From: Burkholderiales bacterium | GTDB taxonomy: Bacteria > Pseudomonadota > Gammaproteobacteria > Burkholderiales > Burkholderiaceae_C | Assembly (NCBI GenBank): GCA_016219375.1 | Contig: JACRNC010000006.1 | Location: forward strand, 1 to 64,000 | Length of the DNA: 64,000 nt | Direction of reading: 5' to 3' | Shown: piece after piece, positions 46,284 through 56,808 of the stretch | Layout of the letters: each line of letters begins with the position of its first letter | Position numbering within the stretch: the stretch's first letter is position 1 | The notes under the pieces: generated by a model | Told to the model about the DNA's origin: nothing | What the model saw: only the letters and a program-made list of their open reading frames with translations | Database searches by the model: none | Position numbers and translations under genes: made by a program

Positions 46284-46973
46284 ATGCAGTTCTCTTCCTC
46301 CTTCCGCCCGCTGCTGGCCGTGGTGGCCCTGGCCGCCGCCGCAGCCTCCGCCCACGCCGAGCTCATCACCAGCCCGGCCGAGATGGGCAACGGCCTGCTG
46401 GTGCAGACCTTCGACGAGGTCTTCGACACCAGTACGCCGCGGGTGCAGATCGGTGCGTCTGTGGGCGCCGACGTGGGCGTGAGCGCAGCCAACGGCCCGC
46501 TGATCTTCGGTGCGCCCTTCGGCGCCTGGAGCCTGGGCGACAACGGCGAGTGGACCAGCGCGCAGAGCTTCGTCGGCGTGGATGGCGGCCTGGACGATGC
46601 CGGCCACATCGGCACGCTGGTCTTCGACTTCGGCGGCAAGACGGTGTCGCAGGTGGGCGCGCTGCTCAACTTCGACCCCGGCTACACCTACGGCTTCGGC
46701 CTGCCGCTGCCGCTCTACATCGCCGCCTACGGCGTGGACGGCACGCTGCTGGACAGCTATGAGCTGCCGGTGTCCACGCCCGGCGCGGTGGGCGAGGGCG
46801 CCTTCTTCGGCATCCGCCTGGCCAGCGCGCAGATCGCCCGCTTCGAGGTCAGCGGCCCCTACGCCGTGGTGGACGACCTGAGCTTCACCGCACCGGTGCC
46901 CGAGCCGTCGAGCTGGGCGCTGATGGCAGCCGGCCTGGCCGCCGTGGCCGTGATGCGGCGCCGACGCGCGTGA
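46284..46973 (+). CDS. PEP-CTERM sorting-domain protein
   Basis: The 229-aa secreted protein has a signal peptide (about 1-25, ASAHA-E) and a C-terminal sorting signal starting VPEPSS (205-210), then a TM helix and RRRR. Proteins of this type are processed by exosortase and attached outside. The central part is a beta-rich domain that gives no further clue. It is 29 bp after phoX with an AAGGAGAT ribosome site, so it may be co-transcribed. No exosortase gene is in the window. Confidence 0.93.
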   Translation: MQFSSSFRPLLAVVALAAAAASAHAELITSPAEMGNGLLVQTFDEVFDTSTPRVQIGASVGADVGVSAANGPLIFGAPFGAWSLGDNGEWTSAQSFVGVDGGLDDAGHIGTLVFDFGGKTVSQVGALLNFDPGYTYGFGLPLPLYIAAYGVDGTLLDSYELPVSTPGAVGEGAFFGIRLASAQIARFEVSGPYAVVDDLSFTAPVPEPSSWALMAAGLAAVAVMRRRRA

Positions 46974-47071
46974 GGCCGCGCGCACGCTGACCGCGCAGCC
47001 GCGCCGGGATCACCGGCGGGGATGCAATGGAAGCCCGGAGCGACGGCAGCGTCGGCAGCGACGCAAGCGAG

Positions 47072-47099
47072 GGGAGGGCCGTGCGGTCCTCCCTTTCTT
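47072..47099 (+). terminator. Terminator after the phoX / PEP-CTERM unit
   Basis: A 9-bp stem with one GU pair (GGGAGGGCC / GGTCCTCCC) is followed by TTTCTT. It lies about 100 bp past the PEP-CTERM stop. Confidence 0.75.
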
Positions 47100-47109
47100 C
47101 ATGGACGGC

Positions 47110-47556
47110 TCAGCCGGCGTGGCGGTGCTTGCCCGCGGCGGGCGCGTCCTCGGCCTGGCCGGCATCGGAGTGCGCGCTGGAGCCGGCCTTGGTTGCGGCC
47201 TTGGATGCGGCGTCGGATGCCGCGTCCTCGCCATCCTCGGCGTCCGCGTCCTTAGCCGCCGCAGGGGCGGACGCGCCCGGACGCGGCACGGTGGGCGGCA
47301 CCACGTCGAGCTTGTTCTCGCGCATGTACTCGTCCATCTCGCGCCAGCCGGCGAAGACGGCCGCCTTGCCGGCCTTGGGGTTGAGGCTGTAGCAGTCCTC
47401 GATGGCCCGGCCGGCCTGGCGGCAGGCGCTGCCGATGGCGCGGGCGTCGGCCTCCTTGCCGGCGGCCACGTCGGCCGGGGTCTGGATGCCCAGCTTCTCA
47501 CAGCCGGACAGCAGCGCGGCAAGGCTCAGGATGACGAGGGCGGGCAGGCGGGACAT
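47110..47556 (-). CDS. Hypothetical lipoprotein
   Basis: The 148-aa protein has a lipoprotein signal with the box LLSGC (C19). The domain after it has the paired cysteine segments GSACRQAGRAIEDCYSL. The last 55 residues are Ala/Asp-rich and probably disordered. The ATG at 47556 is chosen because it opens the signal peptide. No family is recognised and its role is unknown. Confidence 0.75.
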   Translation of the reverse strand: MSRLPALVILSLAALLSGCEKLGIQTPADVAAGKEADARAIGSACRQAGRAIEDCYSLNPKAGKAAVFAGWREMDEYMRENKLDVVPPTVPRPGASAPAAAKDADAEDGEDAASDAASKAATKAGSSAHSDAGQAEDAPAAGKHRHAG

Positions 47557-47718
47557 GGCAGGCGGCGGGATGGCACAAGCAGGCACAAGAGGGGCGCAGC
47601 GGCAGGGGCGGCGCATGGCGGGGATTTCGGCAGGACTGATGTCCGCCTTGAGCCCGCGTGTGACGCGCATCACACCGCCGGCGCGCGAAACAGCGCTGGC
47701 AAGCGCCCGCTTCTCGAC

Positions 47719-48894
47719 CTAACCCAGCGCCGTGCGGTTGCGCCCTTCATCCTTGGCGCGGTAGAGCGCCTGGTCGGCGCGCTCGATGCTGCGCTCGATG
47801 GGGTCGCCCATGCGGTGCTCCACCAGCCCGGCAGAGAAGGTCACCGCCGGCTGCTGCGGGCGCTCGGCGGCCAGCGGCGCGGCGCGCGTGTAGGCCTCGC
47901 GCAGCCGCTCGATCACGGCCTGGGCGTCGGCCGGGGCGGTGTGCGGCAGCAGCACCAGGAACTCCTCGCCGCCCCAGCGGGCCAGCTCGTCGGTCGCGCG
48001 CAGGCTGCCGCCCACGGCGCGGGCGAAGTCCTGCAGCACGCGGTCACCCACCTGGTGGCCGAATTGGTCGTTGATGCGCTTGAAGTGGTCCAGGTCGAGC
48101 AGCGCCAGGCACAGCGGGCCCGGCTGGCGGCGCTGGCGGGCCAGGGCCTCGGCCAGGCGCTGGACCATGTGGTGGCGGTTGTGCAGCCCGGTGAGCTGGT
48201 CGCGTCCGGCCATCTCCTGCAGCCGGTCCATCGCGGCCTGCAGCGCGGCCTGCTGCTTGACCAGCCGCGCGCGCAGGCCGGTCACCTTCAGCGCGCCGGC
48301 CAGCATCACCGGCAGGATGCCCAGCGCCAGGCTCAGCGTTATCACCTCTTCCTTCAGCGGGAAGCGCTCGGGCTGCAGCAGCTGCATGGTCACGCTCACC
48401 GCGACGAAGCCCAGGATCGTCGCCCAGCCGATGCGCCGCATCCGCCGCGGCGAGACGGTCAGCATCATGAACATCAGCTGCATGCCGAAGACCAGCAGCA
48501 GCCCGCTGCGGGCGAAGCCGCCCATGGCATAGGCCAGCAGCGCGGCGCTGGCGGCGATGCCGATCTGCGAGACCATCAGCGTCTCGTCGCTGAGCCGGCG
48601 CGACCAGGCGCTGCGCTCCACCAGATAGGACAGCAGGTGGGCCACGATCAGGTAGCCGGCCACCAGGTTGCGCTGCCAGGGCGCCCAGGCGCCGGTCCAC
48701 ACCGCCAGTTGGCACGAGCCGATGCCGGCCACGTACATCACCGTGGACATGAAGAAGATGCCCAGCCGGCGCTGCTGCCATTCCTCGCGCCCGAGCAGGG
48801 CCGTGCGCAGCCGCGCACGCCAGCCGGCCGGCGCGGCAGCCGGCGGCTCGGGCGGGTCGCCCGCGGCGACATGGGGTGAGGAGGAGGCGGCCAT
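47719..48894 (-). CDS. Membrane-bound diguanylate cyclase (GGDEF)
   Basis: The 391-aa protein has about six TM helices (residues 45-215) and a C-terminal GGDEF domain. The active site reads GGEEF (308-312), an active variant. The RATD motif at 299-302 stands five residues before it, so the inhibitory I-site for c-di-GMP looks intact. It should make c-di-GMP from GTP with product feedback. The ATG at 48894 is taken; no input signal can be assigned. Confidence 0.92.
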   Translation of the reverse strand: MAASSSPHVAAGDPPEPPAAAPAGWRARLRTALLGREEWQQRRLGIFFMSTVMYVAGIGSCQLAVWTGAWAPWQRNLVAGYLIVAHLLSYLVERSAWSRRLSDETLMVSQIGIAASAALLAYAMGGFARSGLLLVFGMQLMFMMLTVSPRRMRRIGWATILGFVAVSVTMQLLQPERFPLKEEVITLSLALGILPVMLAGALKVTGLRARLVKQQAALQAAMDRLQEMAGRDQLTGLHNRHHMVQRLAEALARQRRQPGPLCLALLDLDHFKRINDQFGHQVGDRVLQDFARAVGGSLRATDELARWGGEEFLVLLPHTAPADAQAVIERLREAYTRAAPLAAERPQQPAVTFSAGLVEHRMGDPIERSIERADQALYRAKDEGRNRTALG

Positions 48895-49091
48895 CAGGAG
48901 CTCTATCGGCAGCGCAGGCCCGCACTGCAGCCGACCCTGCGCCCCCATCGTGGCGGACGACCGGACTTTGTCCAGAGCGTTTGCCTGGGCCGCCGCCCGC
49001 CCGCCCGGCCGGTGTGACGAAAGCCGCGGCCGGCCCCTCACGGCAGGCCGGCCGCCTTTGACGCCCTGTGCTCAGACGGCGCGGCTCCGGC

Positions 49092-49952
49092 TCAACCCCC
49101 GGCGCGCATGCCCCTGGCCAGGGCCATCAGCCGCTCGATGCGCTCCTCGGTGGACGGGTGCGTGGAGAACAGCCCGCGCAGGCCGCCGCCGGACAGCGGG
49201 TTCATGATCATCATCTGCGCCGTCTCCGGGTGGGCCTCGGCCGCCATCAGCGGGATGCCCTGGGCATAGCGGTGGATCTTGTCCAGGGCAGAGGCCAGGG
49301 CCTGCGGATCGCCGGAGATCTCGGCGCCGCCACGGTCGGCCTCGAACTCCCTGGCGCGGCTGATGGCCATCTGGATCAGGCTGGCCGCCAGCGGCGCCAG
49401 CAGGGCCACGGCGATGCCGGCGATCGGGTTGGCCGGCCGGCCCTCGCTGTCGCGCCCGCCGAAGAGCATCGCGAAGTTGGCCAGCATGGAGATGGCGCCG
49501 GCCATGGTCGCGCTGATGGTGCTGATCAGGATGTCGCGGTGCTTCACATGCGCCAGCTCGTGCGCCATCACGCCGCGCAGCTCGCGGTCGCTGAGCACGC
49601 GCAGGATGCCGGTGGTGGCGGCCACGGCGGCGTTGGCCGGGTTGCGGCCGGTGGCAAAGGCGTTGGGCGCGTCCTCGTCGATCAGGTAGACGCGCGGCAT
49701 GGGCAACTGCGCGCGCTGCGCCAGCTCGGCCACCATGCGGTAGAACTGCGGCGCCGTGGTCTCGTCCACCTCGTGGGCGTTGTACATCTTCAGCACCAGC
49801 TTGTCGCTGAACCAGTAGCTGAAGAAGTTCATGCCCAGGGCGATGACCAGCGCGATCATCATCCCCTGCTGGCCGCCGATCACCGAGCCCAGCGCCATGA
49901 ACAGCGCCGTGATCGCGGCCATCAGGATGGCGGTCTTCATCAGGTTGAACAT
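49092..49952 (-). CDS. htpX: Membrane zinc protease HtpX
   Basis: HtpX is an inner-membrane M48 metalloprotease for misfolded membrane proteins. The 286-aa product has TM helices near 8-24 and 30-48, the zinc motif HELAH (131-135), two further TM helices, and the third-ligand segment EFEADRGG. The C-terminal [14 protein letters not shown] is typical. It is on the same strand as def-fmt, 194 bp downstream of fmt. Confidence 0.96.
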   Translation of the reverse strand: MFNLMKTAILMAAITALFMALGSVIGGQQGMMIALVIALGMNFFSYWFSDKLVLKMYNAHEVDETTAPQFYRMVAELAQRAQLPMPRVYLIDEDAPNAFATGRNPANAAVAATTGILRVLSDRELRGVMAHELAHVKHRDILISTISATMAGAISMLANFAMLFGGRDSEGRPANPIAGIAVALLAPLAASLIQMAISRAREFEADRGGAEISGDPQALASALDKIHRYAQGIPLMAAEAHPETAQMMIMNPLSGGGLRGLFSTHPSTEERIERLMALARGMRAGG

Positions 49953-50146
49953 CGTGTGTGCCTCTCGTTGCGGTGTGTCCGCAGGCGCGGACGTCTGCCA
50001 TAGATCAGGCCGGGGCGCCTGAGTTCAAGTTGCTGTCAGCTTCAGCGCGGCAGCTGCCGCCCATGCGGGCCGCGCAATGTGCAGCGCATCACGCCGCGCC
50101 AAGGATGGGCGGGGCCCGGCCGGTGGGGCCGCTGCGGCGACCAGGC

Positions 50147-51169
50147 TCAGCCGAGCACGCAGCCGGCCACCAGCGGCCGTGCGTGCAGGAAGTCCGCCAC
50201 CGATTGCCGCTTGCCGCCTGCTCGCTGCACCTGCTGCAGCGCCAGCGCCTGCTCGCCGCAGGCCACCACCACGTGGTCGCCGCCGGCATGCAGCACCGTG
50301 CCGGGCGCTCCGCTGCCGGCCACCACCTCGGCCCGCCAGAGCTTGACCGTCTCGGCGCCGGCCTCGCCCGGCACGCTGAAGCTCAGCCCGGGGAAGGGGT
50401 CGAAGGCGCGCGCGCGGCGCTCGATCACTGCGGCCGGCTCCCGCCAGTCGATCGCGCCCTCGGCCTTCTCGATCTTGTGGGCGTAGGTGACGCCCTCGGC
50501 CGGCTGAGGCGTGGGCTGCAGCCGGCCGGCCGCGGCGTCGTGCAGCGCGTGCAGGATCAGCGCGGCGCCCTGCGCGGCCAGGCGGTCGTGCAGCGCGGCG
50601 GTGGTGTCGTCTGCGCGGATGGCCTCGCGCTCCATCAGCAGCATGTCGCCGGTGTCCAGCCCGGCGTCCATCTGCATGATGGTGATGCCCGTCTCGGCAT
50701 CGCCGGCCTCGATGGCGCGGTGGATGGGCGCCGCGCCGCGCCAGCGCGGCAGCAGGGATGCATGGATGTTGAGGCAACCCAGGCGCGGCAGGTCCAGCAC
50801 CCACTGCGGCAGGATCAGGCCGTAGGCGGCCACCACCATCACGTCGGGCCGGGCTGCATCGAGTGCCTGCTGCGCCGCCGCGGCATCGGCCGGGTGCTTG
50901 CCGTCCAGCTTCAGGCTCACGGGCTGGGCCACCGGCAGGCCGTGCTCCAGCGCGTATTGCTTGACCGGCGAGGCCTGCAGCTTCATGCCGCGCCCGGCGG
51001 GGCGGTCGGGCTGGGTCAGCACCAGCGGCACCGTGTGGCCGGCCTGGTGGATGGCGGCGAGCGCGGCACGGGCGAACTCCGGCGTGCCGGCAAAGGCCAC
51101 GCGCAGCGGCGGGGTGGCGCCAGCCTGCAGTTCAGCCGATGCGCCGGGCAGCGCGGTCGATCCGGTCAT
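50147..51169 (-). CDS. fmt: Methionyl-tRNA formyltransferase
   Basis: Fmt adds a formyl group to initiator Met-tRNA. The 340-aa protein has an N-terminal catalytic domain with [16 protein letters not shown] and an OB-like C-terminal domain. The segment [13 protein letters not shown] carries the catalytic Asp. The ATG at 51169 is 8 nt after the def stop; an upstream frame is a shadow of def. The operon is def-fmt. Confidence 0.96.
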   Translation of the reverse strand: MTGSTALPGASAELQAGATPPLRVAFAGTPEFARAALAAIHQAGHTVPLVLTQPDRPAGRGMKLQASPVKQYALEHGLPVAQPVSLKLDGKHPADAAAAQQALDAARPDVMVVAAYGLILPQWVLDLPRLGCLNIHASLLPRWRGAAPIHRAIEAGDAETGITIMQMDAGLDTGDMLLMEREAIRADDTTAALHDRLAAQGAALILHALHDAAAGRLQPTPQPAEGVTYAHKIEKAEGAIDWREPAAVIERRARAFDPFPGLSFSVPGEAGAETVKLWRAEVVAGSGAPGTVLHAGGDHVVVACGEQALALQQVQRAGGKRQSVADFLHARPLVAGCVLG

Positions 51170-51177
51170 CCCGCGGC

Positions 51178-51693
51178 TCACGATTCGTGCGCTTCTTCGC
51201 GGGTCTTCTTCTGCATCTTGGCCTTGATGCGGTTGCGCTTGAGCGGCGAAAGGTACTCCACGAACACCTTGCCCATCAGGTGGTCCATCTCGTGCTGGAT
51301 GCACACGGCCAGCAGGCCGTCGGCGTCGATCTTGTACTCGCGCCCGTCGCGGTCCAGCGCGCGCACCGTCACGCGCTCGTGGCGCGGCACCTTGTCGTAG
51401 ATGGCCGGCACCGACAGGCAGCCCTCGTCGCCCACCACCATCTCGACGCTCGTCCAGGTCAGCTCGGGATTGATGAGCACGATGGGCTGGTCGCGCTCCT
51501 CGGACACGTCGATCACGATGACGCGCTCGTGCACGTCGACCTGCGTGGCCGCCAGGCCGATGCCGTTGGCCGCATACATGGTCTCGAACATGTCGGTCAC
51601 CAGCCGGCGCACGCGCTCGTCCACCTGGGCCACCGGCTTGGCGATCTTGTGCAGACGGGGGTCGGGATAGCGCAGGATGTTCAGGACGGCCAT
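51178..51693 (-). CDS. def: Peptide deformylase
   Basis: Def removes the N-formyl group from new proteins. The 171-aa enzyme has motif 1 GIGLAATQ (44-51), motif 2 EGCLS (90-94, C92) and motif 3 QHEMDHL (133-139, H134, E135 and H138). The tail is Lys/Arg-rich. It starts at the ATG at 51693 and leads the def-fmt operon, divergent from the LysM gene. Confidence 0.97.
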   Translation of the reverse strand: MAVLNILRYPDPRLHKIAKPVAQVDERVRRLVTDMFETMYAANGIGLAATQVDVHERVIVIDVSEERDQPIVLINPELTWTSVEMVVGDEGCLSVPAIYDKVPRHERVTVRALDRDGREYKIDADGLLAVCIQHEMDHLMGKVFVEYLSPLKRNRIKAKMQKKTREEAHES

Positions 51694-52116
51694 GTCAGCA
51701 AACGGTGTGGATGGCCCGCAACGGCAGGCCGGATGGTCGGCGGGTAACTCCGGGCAAACTTCATTGCGGCGCCGCGACAAATGGCGGCAGAATGGCCCGA
51801 ATCAAGTGAGCCATTCGTGCTGAATCAGCGCTTTTTGCGCCAATCCTCGTCGATCACCCGTGGAATCCAGCCGCTCCCTCGCGCATGCTCGACCCCTGTG
51901 TCGCCCAGCGCCCGGAAGCCGTGATTCTCGCCCAGGGCGGCCGGCCTTGCGCCGCCGGGGTCGGGCCCAAGAGCTCACATCGGCGGCCTCCCCGGCCTGC
52001 CGTATTCCTTCCGCTGTCACCACCGTCGTCGCCTTGGCCGGTGCCCCTGTCCCTGCGGCGTGCGGCCGGCGGGTGGGGCGGGCGGCCCAGGCGCGCCTCA
52101 TCCGAAAGACCGCTCC
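51694..52116. promoter_or_regulatory. Divergent region def / LysM gene
   Basis: This 423-bp region has no gene. A rightward promoter candidate has TTGCGG (51764-51769) and CAGAAT (51788-51793) spaced 18 bp, which would give a leader of about 315 nt before the LysM ATG. No recognisable riboswitch or terminator was seen in that leader. Confidence 0.45.
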
Positions 52117-53340
52117 ATGATGCACAGCCTGCTGTCCCGTGTCCCCGGCCCCGTGGCTGAGCCCGCGCGCGCGCCGCGCCGCACCCTGGTGGCCCGCGCC
52201 CTGGGCTGCGTGGGCGCCGTGGCCCTGGGCGGGAGCCTGCTTGCCGCCACCGCCCGGGCGCAGGTGCCCAACTACCCGGTGACCGGCCAGCAGAAGGCCA
52301 CCGCGCGCCAAGTGGCCGAAGCCGGCGTGCCGCTCTCGGAGCTCTCGCCCAATGCGCCGGACAGCTACACCGTCAAGCGCGGCGACACGCTGTGGGCCAT
52401 CTCGGGCCTGTTCCTCAAGCGGCCCTGGCGCTGGCCTGAGCTCTGGGGTATGAACCTCGACCAGATCCGCAATCCGCACCTGATCTACCCCGGCCAGGTG
52501 CTCTACCTGGACAAGTCCAACGGCCGCGCCCGGCTGCGCGTGGGCCAGCCCATCGGGCCGCAGGGCGACGTCAAGCTCTCGCCGCGGGTGCGCGAAGCCG
52601 CCTTCAGCGACGCCATCGGCGCCGTGCCGCTCAACCTGATCGAGCCCTTCCTCAACGAGGCGGTGATCTTCGACGACGAGCGGCAGCTGGCCGCCGCGCC
52701 GCGCATCGTCGCCACGCAGGAAGGCCGCGTGATGCTCGGCCGCGGCGAGACGGCCTATGTGCTGGGCGACCTGGGCGGCCTGCGCGACTGGCGCATCTTC
52801 CGCCAGCCGCGACCGCTGCTGGATCCGACCACGCGCGAGGTGCTGGGCTACGAGGCGGTCTACGTCGGCACCGCCGACTACGTGCGCTCCGGCCACGCCG
52901 ACGGCCGCGCGGCCGAGGCCGGCGAGGTGGTGCCCGACACCTTCACCGTCAGCAGCATCCGCCTGGAGGCCGGCGTGGGCGACCGCCTGGCGCCGGTGCC
53001 GCAGCGCGAGTTCGTCAACTACGTGCCGCACGCGCCGGCCCAGCCCATCGCCGGCCAGATCGTGTCGATCTACGGCGAGGCGCTGAGCGCCGGCCAGAAC
53101 CAGATCGTGGCCCTCAATCGCGGCGCCCGCGACGGCCTGGAGCGCGGCCACGTGCTCATCCTGCTCAGCGACGGCCGCATGGTGCGCGACACCACGCAGG
53201 ACGGCTCGCCGCAGATCAAGCTGCCCAACGAGAAGCAGGGCCTGCTGTTCGTCTTCCGCACCTTCGACAAGATGTCGTATGCGCTGATCATGTCGGCCAA
53301 CGACCCGATCAAGGTCGGGGATCGCTTCTCGCAGCCCTGA
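52117..53340 (+). CDS. LysM-domain periplasmic protein
   Basis: The 407-aa product has a signal peptide (about 20-48, cleavage near ARAQ). A LysM domain at about 82-131 (YTVKRGDTLWAISG then IRNPHLIYPGQVLYL) should bind peptidoglycan. The rest is beta-rich, with regular Gly/Asp-rich strands, and unknown. In Burkholderiales a LysM gene commonly sits between def/fmt and dprA. The ATG at 52117 is followed at once by another ATG. A good terminator follows. Confidence 0.92.
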   Translation: MMHSLLSRVPGPVAEPARAPRRTLVARALGCVGAVALGGSLLAATARAQVPNYPVTGQQKATARQVAEAGVPLSELSPNAPDSYTVKRGDTLWAISGLFLKRPWRWPELWGMNLDQIRNPHLIYPGQVLYLDKSNGRARLRVGQPIGPQGDVKLSPRVREAAFSDAIGAVPLNLIEPFLNEAVIFDDERQLAAAPRIVATQEGRVMLGRGETAYVLGDLGGLRDWRIFRQPRPLLDPTTREVLGYEAVYVGTADYVRSGHADGRAAEAGEVVPDTFTVSSIRLEAGVGDRLAPVPQREFVNYVPHAPAQPIAGQIVSIYGEALSAGQNQIVALNRGARDGLERGHVLILLSDGRMVRDTTQDGSPQIKLPNEKQGLLFVFRTFDKMSYALIMSANDPIKVGDRFSQP

Positions 53341-53367
53341 CGCCGGTCTGATCGGCTCCGGTTCCGC

Positions 53368-53391
53368 AGCGCCCCATCCGGGGCGCTTTTT
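53368..53391 (+). terminator. Intrinsic terminator after LysM gene
   Basis: An 8-bp stem (AGCGCCCC / GGGGCGCT) with a 4-nt loop is followed by TTTT. It lies 27 bp after the LysM stop and 40 bp before dprA, which therefore needs its own promoter or read-through. Confidence 0.9.
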
Positions 53392-53431
53392 CATTCCCCT
53401 CCTGACACGCCGCGCTTTGCGGCGCCCCCTC

Positions 53432-54691
53432 ATGGACCGCGATGAACTGACCGGCTGGCTGCGGCTGGTGATGACGCCGCAGATCGGCCCGACGGCCGCG
53501 CGCAAGGTGCTGGCCGCCTTCGGCTCGCCGCAGGCGGTGTTCGATGCCTCCACCCGCGCGCTGCAGGCGGTGGTGGGCGAGGCCGCAGGCAAGGCGCTGG
53601 GTGCCGAGCCCGAGGGCCTGGACGCCCACGTGCAGGCCACGCTCGACTGGCTGGCCGCGTCACCGGCACATGCGGTCATCACCCTGGGCGATGCCGACTA
53701 CCCCGCGCGGCTGCTGGAGATGGCCGACCCGCCGCTGCTGCTGTTCGCGCAAGGGCGGCTGGAGGCCCTGCGCGGCCCGCTGCTGGCGATCGTCGGCGCC
53801 CGCCATCCCACGCCGCAGGGCGTGGACAACGCGCGGGCGTTCGCTGCGCACTTCAGCCGTGAGGGCTGGACGGTGGTCTCCGGCCTGGCCGCCGGCGTGG
53901 ACGGCGCGGCGCACGAGGGCGCGCTGGATGGGCCGTCGCCCACCATCGCCATCGTCGGCACCGGGCTGGACCGGGTCTATCCGGCCCGCCACCGCGCGCT
54001 GGCCCACCGCATCGTCGAGCGCGGACTCATCCTCAGCGAATACCTGCTGGGCACGCCGCCGCTGGCGCCCAACTTCCCCAAGCGCAACCGCCTGATCGCC
54101 GCACTCGGCCAGGGCACCCTGGTGGTGGAGGCGGCGGTGCAGTCGGGCTCGCTGATCACCGCCCGGCTGGCCGCCGAGATGGGCCGCGAGGTGCTGGCCA
54201 TCCCCGGCTCCATCCACAACCCGCTCTCGCGCGGCTGCCATGCGCTGATCAAGCAGGGCGCCAAGCTGGTGGAGACGGCCGAGGACGTGCTCGAGGAGCT
54301 GCGCGGCGGCCTGCGACCGTCGCTGCTCGACCCGGCCCCTGCGGCCGATGCCCCGAGCGCGCCATCCGCCACCGCACGCAGCGGGGCCGGCGCTGCAGGC
54401 GGGCTGCCCGGGCACACCCCGCCGCGCCACGCTGCCGATGAAACGCCGGGCGGCGCCCCGGCCGCCGCCGACGCACAAGAGCGCGATGCTGCAGGCGCCG
54501 GCCAGGCGGCGGCCGGCCCGCATGCCGCGCTGCTTGAGGCCCTGGGCTGGGACCCGGTGCACCTGGACGCACTGGCTGCGCGCACCGGCATCGGCCCGGC
54601 GGCGCTGCAGGCGCAGTTGCTGGAGCTGGAGCTGCTGGGCGAGGTGGCGCGGCTGCCCGGGCAGCTGTTCCAGCGCGTGGCCAGCGCCTGA
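53432..54691 (+). CDS. dprA: DNA-processing protein DprA
   Basis: DprA loads RecA onto incoming single-stranded DNA in natural transformation. The 419-aa protein has a Rossmann-like core (about 80-290) with [55 protein letters not shown] and [15 protein letters not shown]. An Ala/Pro/Gly-rich linker (about 300-355) joins the core to the C-terminal winged-helix domain. The ATG at 53432 is used. Unlike in relatives, smg does not follow. Confidence 0.95.
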   Translation: MDRDELTGWLRLVMTPQIGPTAARKVLAAFGSPQAVFDASTRALQAVVGEAAGKALGAEPEGLDAHVQATLDWLAASPAHAVITLGDADYPARLLEMADPPLLLFAQGRLEALRGPLLAIVGARHPTPQGVDNARAFAAHFSREGWTVVSGLAAGVDGAAHEGALDGPSPTIAIVGTGLDRVYPARHRALAHRIVERGLILSEYLLGTPPLAPNFPKRNRLIAALGQGTLVVEAAVQSGSLITARLAAEMGREVLAIPGSIHNPLSRGCHALIKQGAKLVETAEDVLEELRGGLRPSLLDPAPAADAPSAPSATARSGAGAAGGLPGHTPPRHAADETPGGAPAAADAQERDAAGAGQAAAGPHAALLEALGWDPVHLDALAARTGIGPAALQAQLLELELLGEVARLPGQLFQRVASA

Positions 54692-54810
54692 GCGGAGCGG
54701 CGCTACCGGGCGCAGCGTCTGCCGGGGCGACGCGCAGCCGCATCGCCCCACCCGCTGCATCAGCGCGTGCGGCTGGGCTGCGGCCCGCCGCCCGCCGCGG
54801 ACAATGCGCC

Positions 54811-55509
54811 ATGCCCTCTGCGCCGATCACTCCCGCCCTGCCCACCATCCGGCATCTGGGCCGCGTGGACTACGCCCCCACGGCCGCCGCGATGCAGGCC
54901 TTCACCGAGGCGCGCACGCCGGACACGCCCGACGAGATCTGGGTCTGCGAGCACCCGCCCACCTATACCCAGGGCATCGCCGGCCGGGCCGAGCACCTGC
55001 TGGCGCCGGGCGACATCCCGGTTATCGCGACCAACCGCGGCGGACAGGTCACGTATCACGGCCCGGGGCAGGTGGTGGCCTACCCGCTGATCGACCTGCG
55101 CCGGCTGGGCATCTACGTCAAGGAATACGTCTTCCGCCTGGAGCAGGCGCTGCTCAAGGTGCTGGAGGGCCAGGGCGTCACCGGCCACCGCGTGGCGGGC
55201 GCGCCGGGCATCTACGTGCGCCTGGCCGATCCCTTCGGCCATGCCGCGCTGCCCAAGCCGCAGCCGGGCGTCGATCCGTTCACCGGCCTGGGCAAGATCG
55301 CCGCGCTGGGCATCAAGGTCTCGCGCCACTGCACCTACCACGGCGTGTCGCTCAACGTGGCGATGGACCTCGAGCCCTTCTCGCGCATCAACCCCTGCGG
55401 CTATGCCGGGCTGGCCACGGTGGACCTGGCCAGCCTGGGCGTGCAGGCGCCGTGGCAGCAGGTGGCCGACGACCTGGCCCAGCGGCTGGCGCAGCGGCTG
55501 TCACCCTGA
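54811..55509 (+). CDS. lipB: Lipoyl (octanoyl) transferase
   Basis: LipB moves octanoyl from acyl-carrier protein to lipoyl domains. The 232-aa enzyme has the motif [12 protein letters not shown] (76-87), the conserved Lys in [11 protein letters not shown] and the catalytic Cys in NPCGYAGL. It lies 265 bp upstream of lipA. The usual upstream partner ybeD is elsewhere (7427). Confidence 0.96.
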   Translation: MPSAPITPALPTIRHLGRVDYAPTAAAMQAFTEARTPDTPDEIWVCEHPPTYTQGIAGRAEHLLAPGDIPVIATNRGGQVTYHGPGQVVAYPLIDLRRLGIYVKEYVFRLEQALLKVLEGQGVTGHRVAGAPGIYVRLADPFGHAALPKPQPGVDPFTGLGKIAALGIKVSRHCTYHGVSLNVAMDLEPFSRINPCGYAGLATVDLASLGVQAPWQQVADDLAQRLAQRLSP

Positions 55510-55774
55510 GCGACACGGGCCGGCGCGGCACGGCACGGCCGGCACATTGCGCCGCAGGTCGCCGCCCCGTCATCTGCGCCGGCCTGCCGCCGTGAATTTG
55601 CCGCGGCCGCCCGGCAGCCCCGCGCGGGCCGGACTTGACCGCGCGCAGGGCTCGGCTGGCCGTGCTTCCTACAATCCTTGAGCCGTTGCGGTGCACCGGC
55701 CCTGCGCCGCGGGGCGGCCCGTGTGGGACCACCCGTGAGGGACGCCCTTCGAGCGGCTGCTGCACACGCCTGCC
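55510..55774. promoter_or_regulatory. lipB-lipA spacer with a possible lipA promoter
   Basis: No gene is seen. A TACAAT -10-like box at 55670-55675 lies about 100 bp before lipA, without a well-placed -35 element. Confidence 0.4.
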
Positions 55775-56770
55775 ATGACCGATTCCGTCGCTCCGCCCAC
55801 CGCCGATCCGACCGCGGCCACGCCCCCTGCCTACGACGCCACTGCCAAGCAGAAGGCCCAGGCCAAGACGGCGCGCATCCCGATCAAGATCGTGCCGGCC
55901 GAGGTGCTCAAGAAGCCGGACTGGATCCGCGTCAAGGCCGGCTCGCCGTCCACCCGCTTCTACGAGATCAAGCAGATCCTGCGCGAGCACAAGCTGCACA
56001 CGGTGTGCGAGGAGGCGTCCTGCCCCAACATCGGCGAGTGCTTCGGCCACGGCACGGCCACCTTCATGATCATGGGCGACAAGTGCACGCGCCGCTGCCC
56101 CTTCTGCGACGTCGGCCACGGCCGGCCCGACCCGCTGGATGCGGACGAGCCGCTGAACCTGGCCAAGACGATTGCCGCGCTCAAGCTCAAGTACGTGGTC
56201 ATCACCAGCGTGGACCGCGACGACCTGCGCGACGGCGGCGCCGGCCACTTTGTCGACTGCATCCGCAAGACGCGCGAGCTGTCGCCGGCCACGCGCATCG
56301 AGATCCTCACGCCCGACTTCCGCGGCCGCATGGACCGCGCACTCGACATCCTCAAGGCCGCGCCGCCGGACGTGATGAACCACAACCTGGAGACGGTGCC
56401 GCGCCTGTACAAGGAAGCGCGCCCGGGCTCGGACTACCAGTTCAGCCTCAACCTGCTCAAGCGCTTCAAGGACTTTGCCCCCGGCGTGCCCACCAAGAGC
56501 GGCCTGATGGTCGGCCTGGGCGAGACGGACGAGGAGATCCTGCAGGTCATGCGCGACATGCGCGAGCACGGCATCGACATGCTGACCATCGGCCAGTACC
56601 TGGCCCCGAGCGGCCACCACCTGCCGGTGCGCCGCTACGTGCATCCGGACACCTTCAGGATGTTCGAGCGCGAGGCCCAGGCAATGGGCTTCACCCACGC
56701 CGCGGTCGGCGCGATGGTGCGGTCGAGCTACCACGCCGACCAGCAGGCGGCGCAGGCGGGGGTGGCGTGA
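55775..56770 (+). CDS. lipA: Lipoyl synthase
   Basis: This radical-SAM enzyme inserts two sulfurs into octanoyl groups to make lipoate. The 331-aa product has the auxiliary-cluster cysteines C78, C83 and C89 and the radical-SAM cysteines C104, C108 and C111 (CTRRCPFC). The C-terminal RSSYHAD holds the auxiliary serine ligand. The start [11 protein letters not shown] is used. Confidence 0.97.
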   Translation: MTDSVAPPTADPTAATPPAYDATAKQKAQAKTARIPIKIVPAEVLKKPDWIRVKAGSPSTRFYEIKQILREHKLHTVCEEASCPNIGECFGHGTATFMIMGDKCTRRCPFCDVGHGRPDPLDADEPLNLAKTIAALKLKYVVITSVDRDDLRDGGAGHFVDCIRKTRELSPATRIEILTPDFRGRMDRALDILKAAPPDVMNHNLETVPRLYKEARPGSDYQFSLNLLKRFKDFAPGVPTKSGLMVGLGETDEEILQVMRDMREHGIDMLTIGQYLAPSGHHLPVRRYVHPDTFRMFEREAQAMGFTHAAVGAMVRSSYHADQQAAQAGVA

Positions 56771-56808
56771 GCGACTCGCGTGCGAGCCCGGCCACCGCGA
56801 CACCCTTG

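Noticed and set aside
51802-53682. Long leftward frame antisense to the LysM gene
   Set aside because: It is antisense to a clear signal-peptide and LysM protein and shows no domain.
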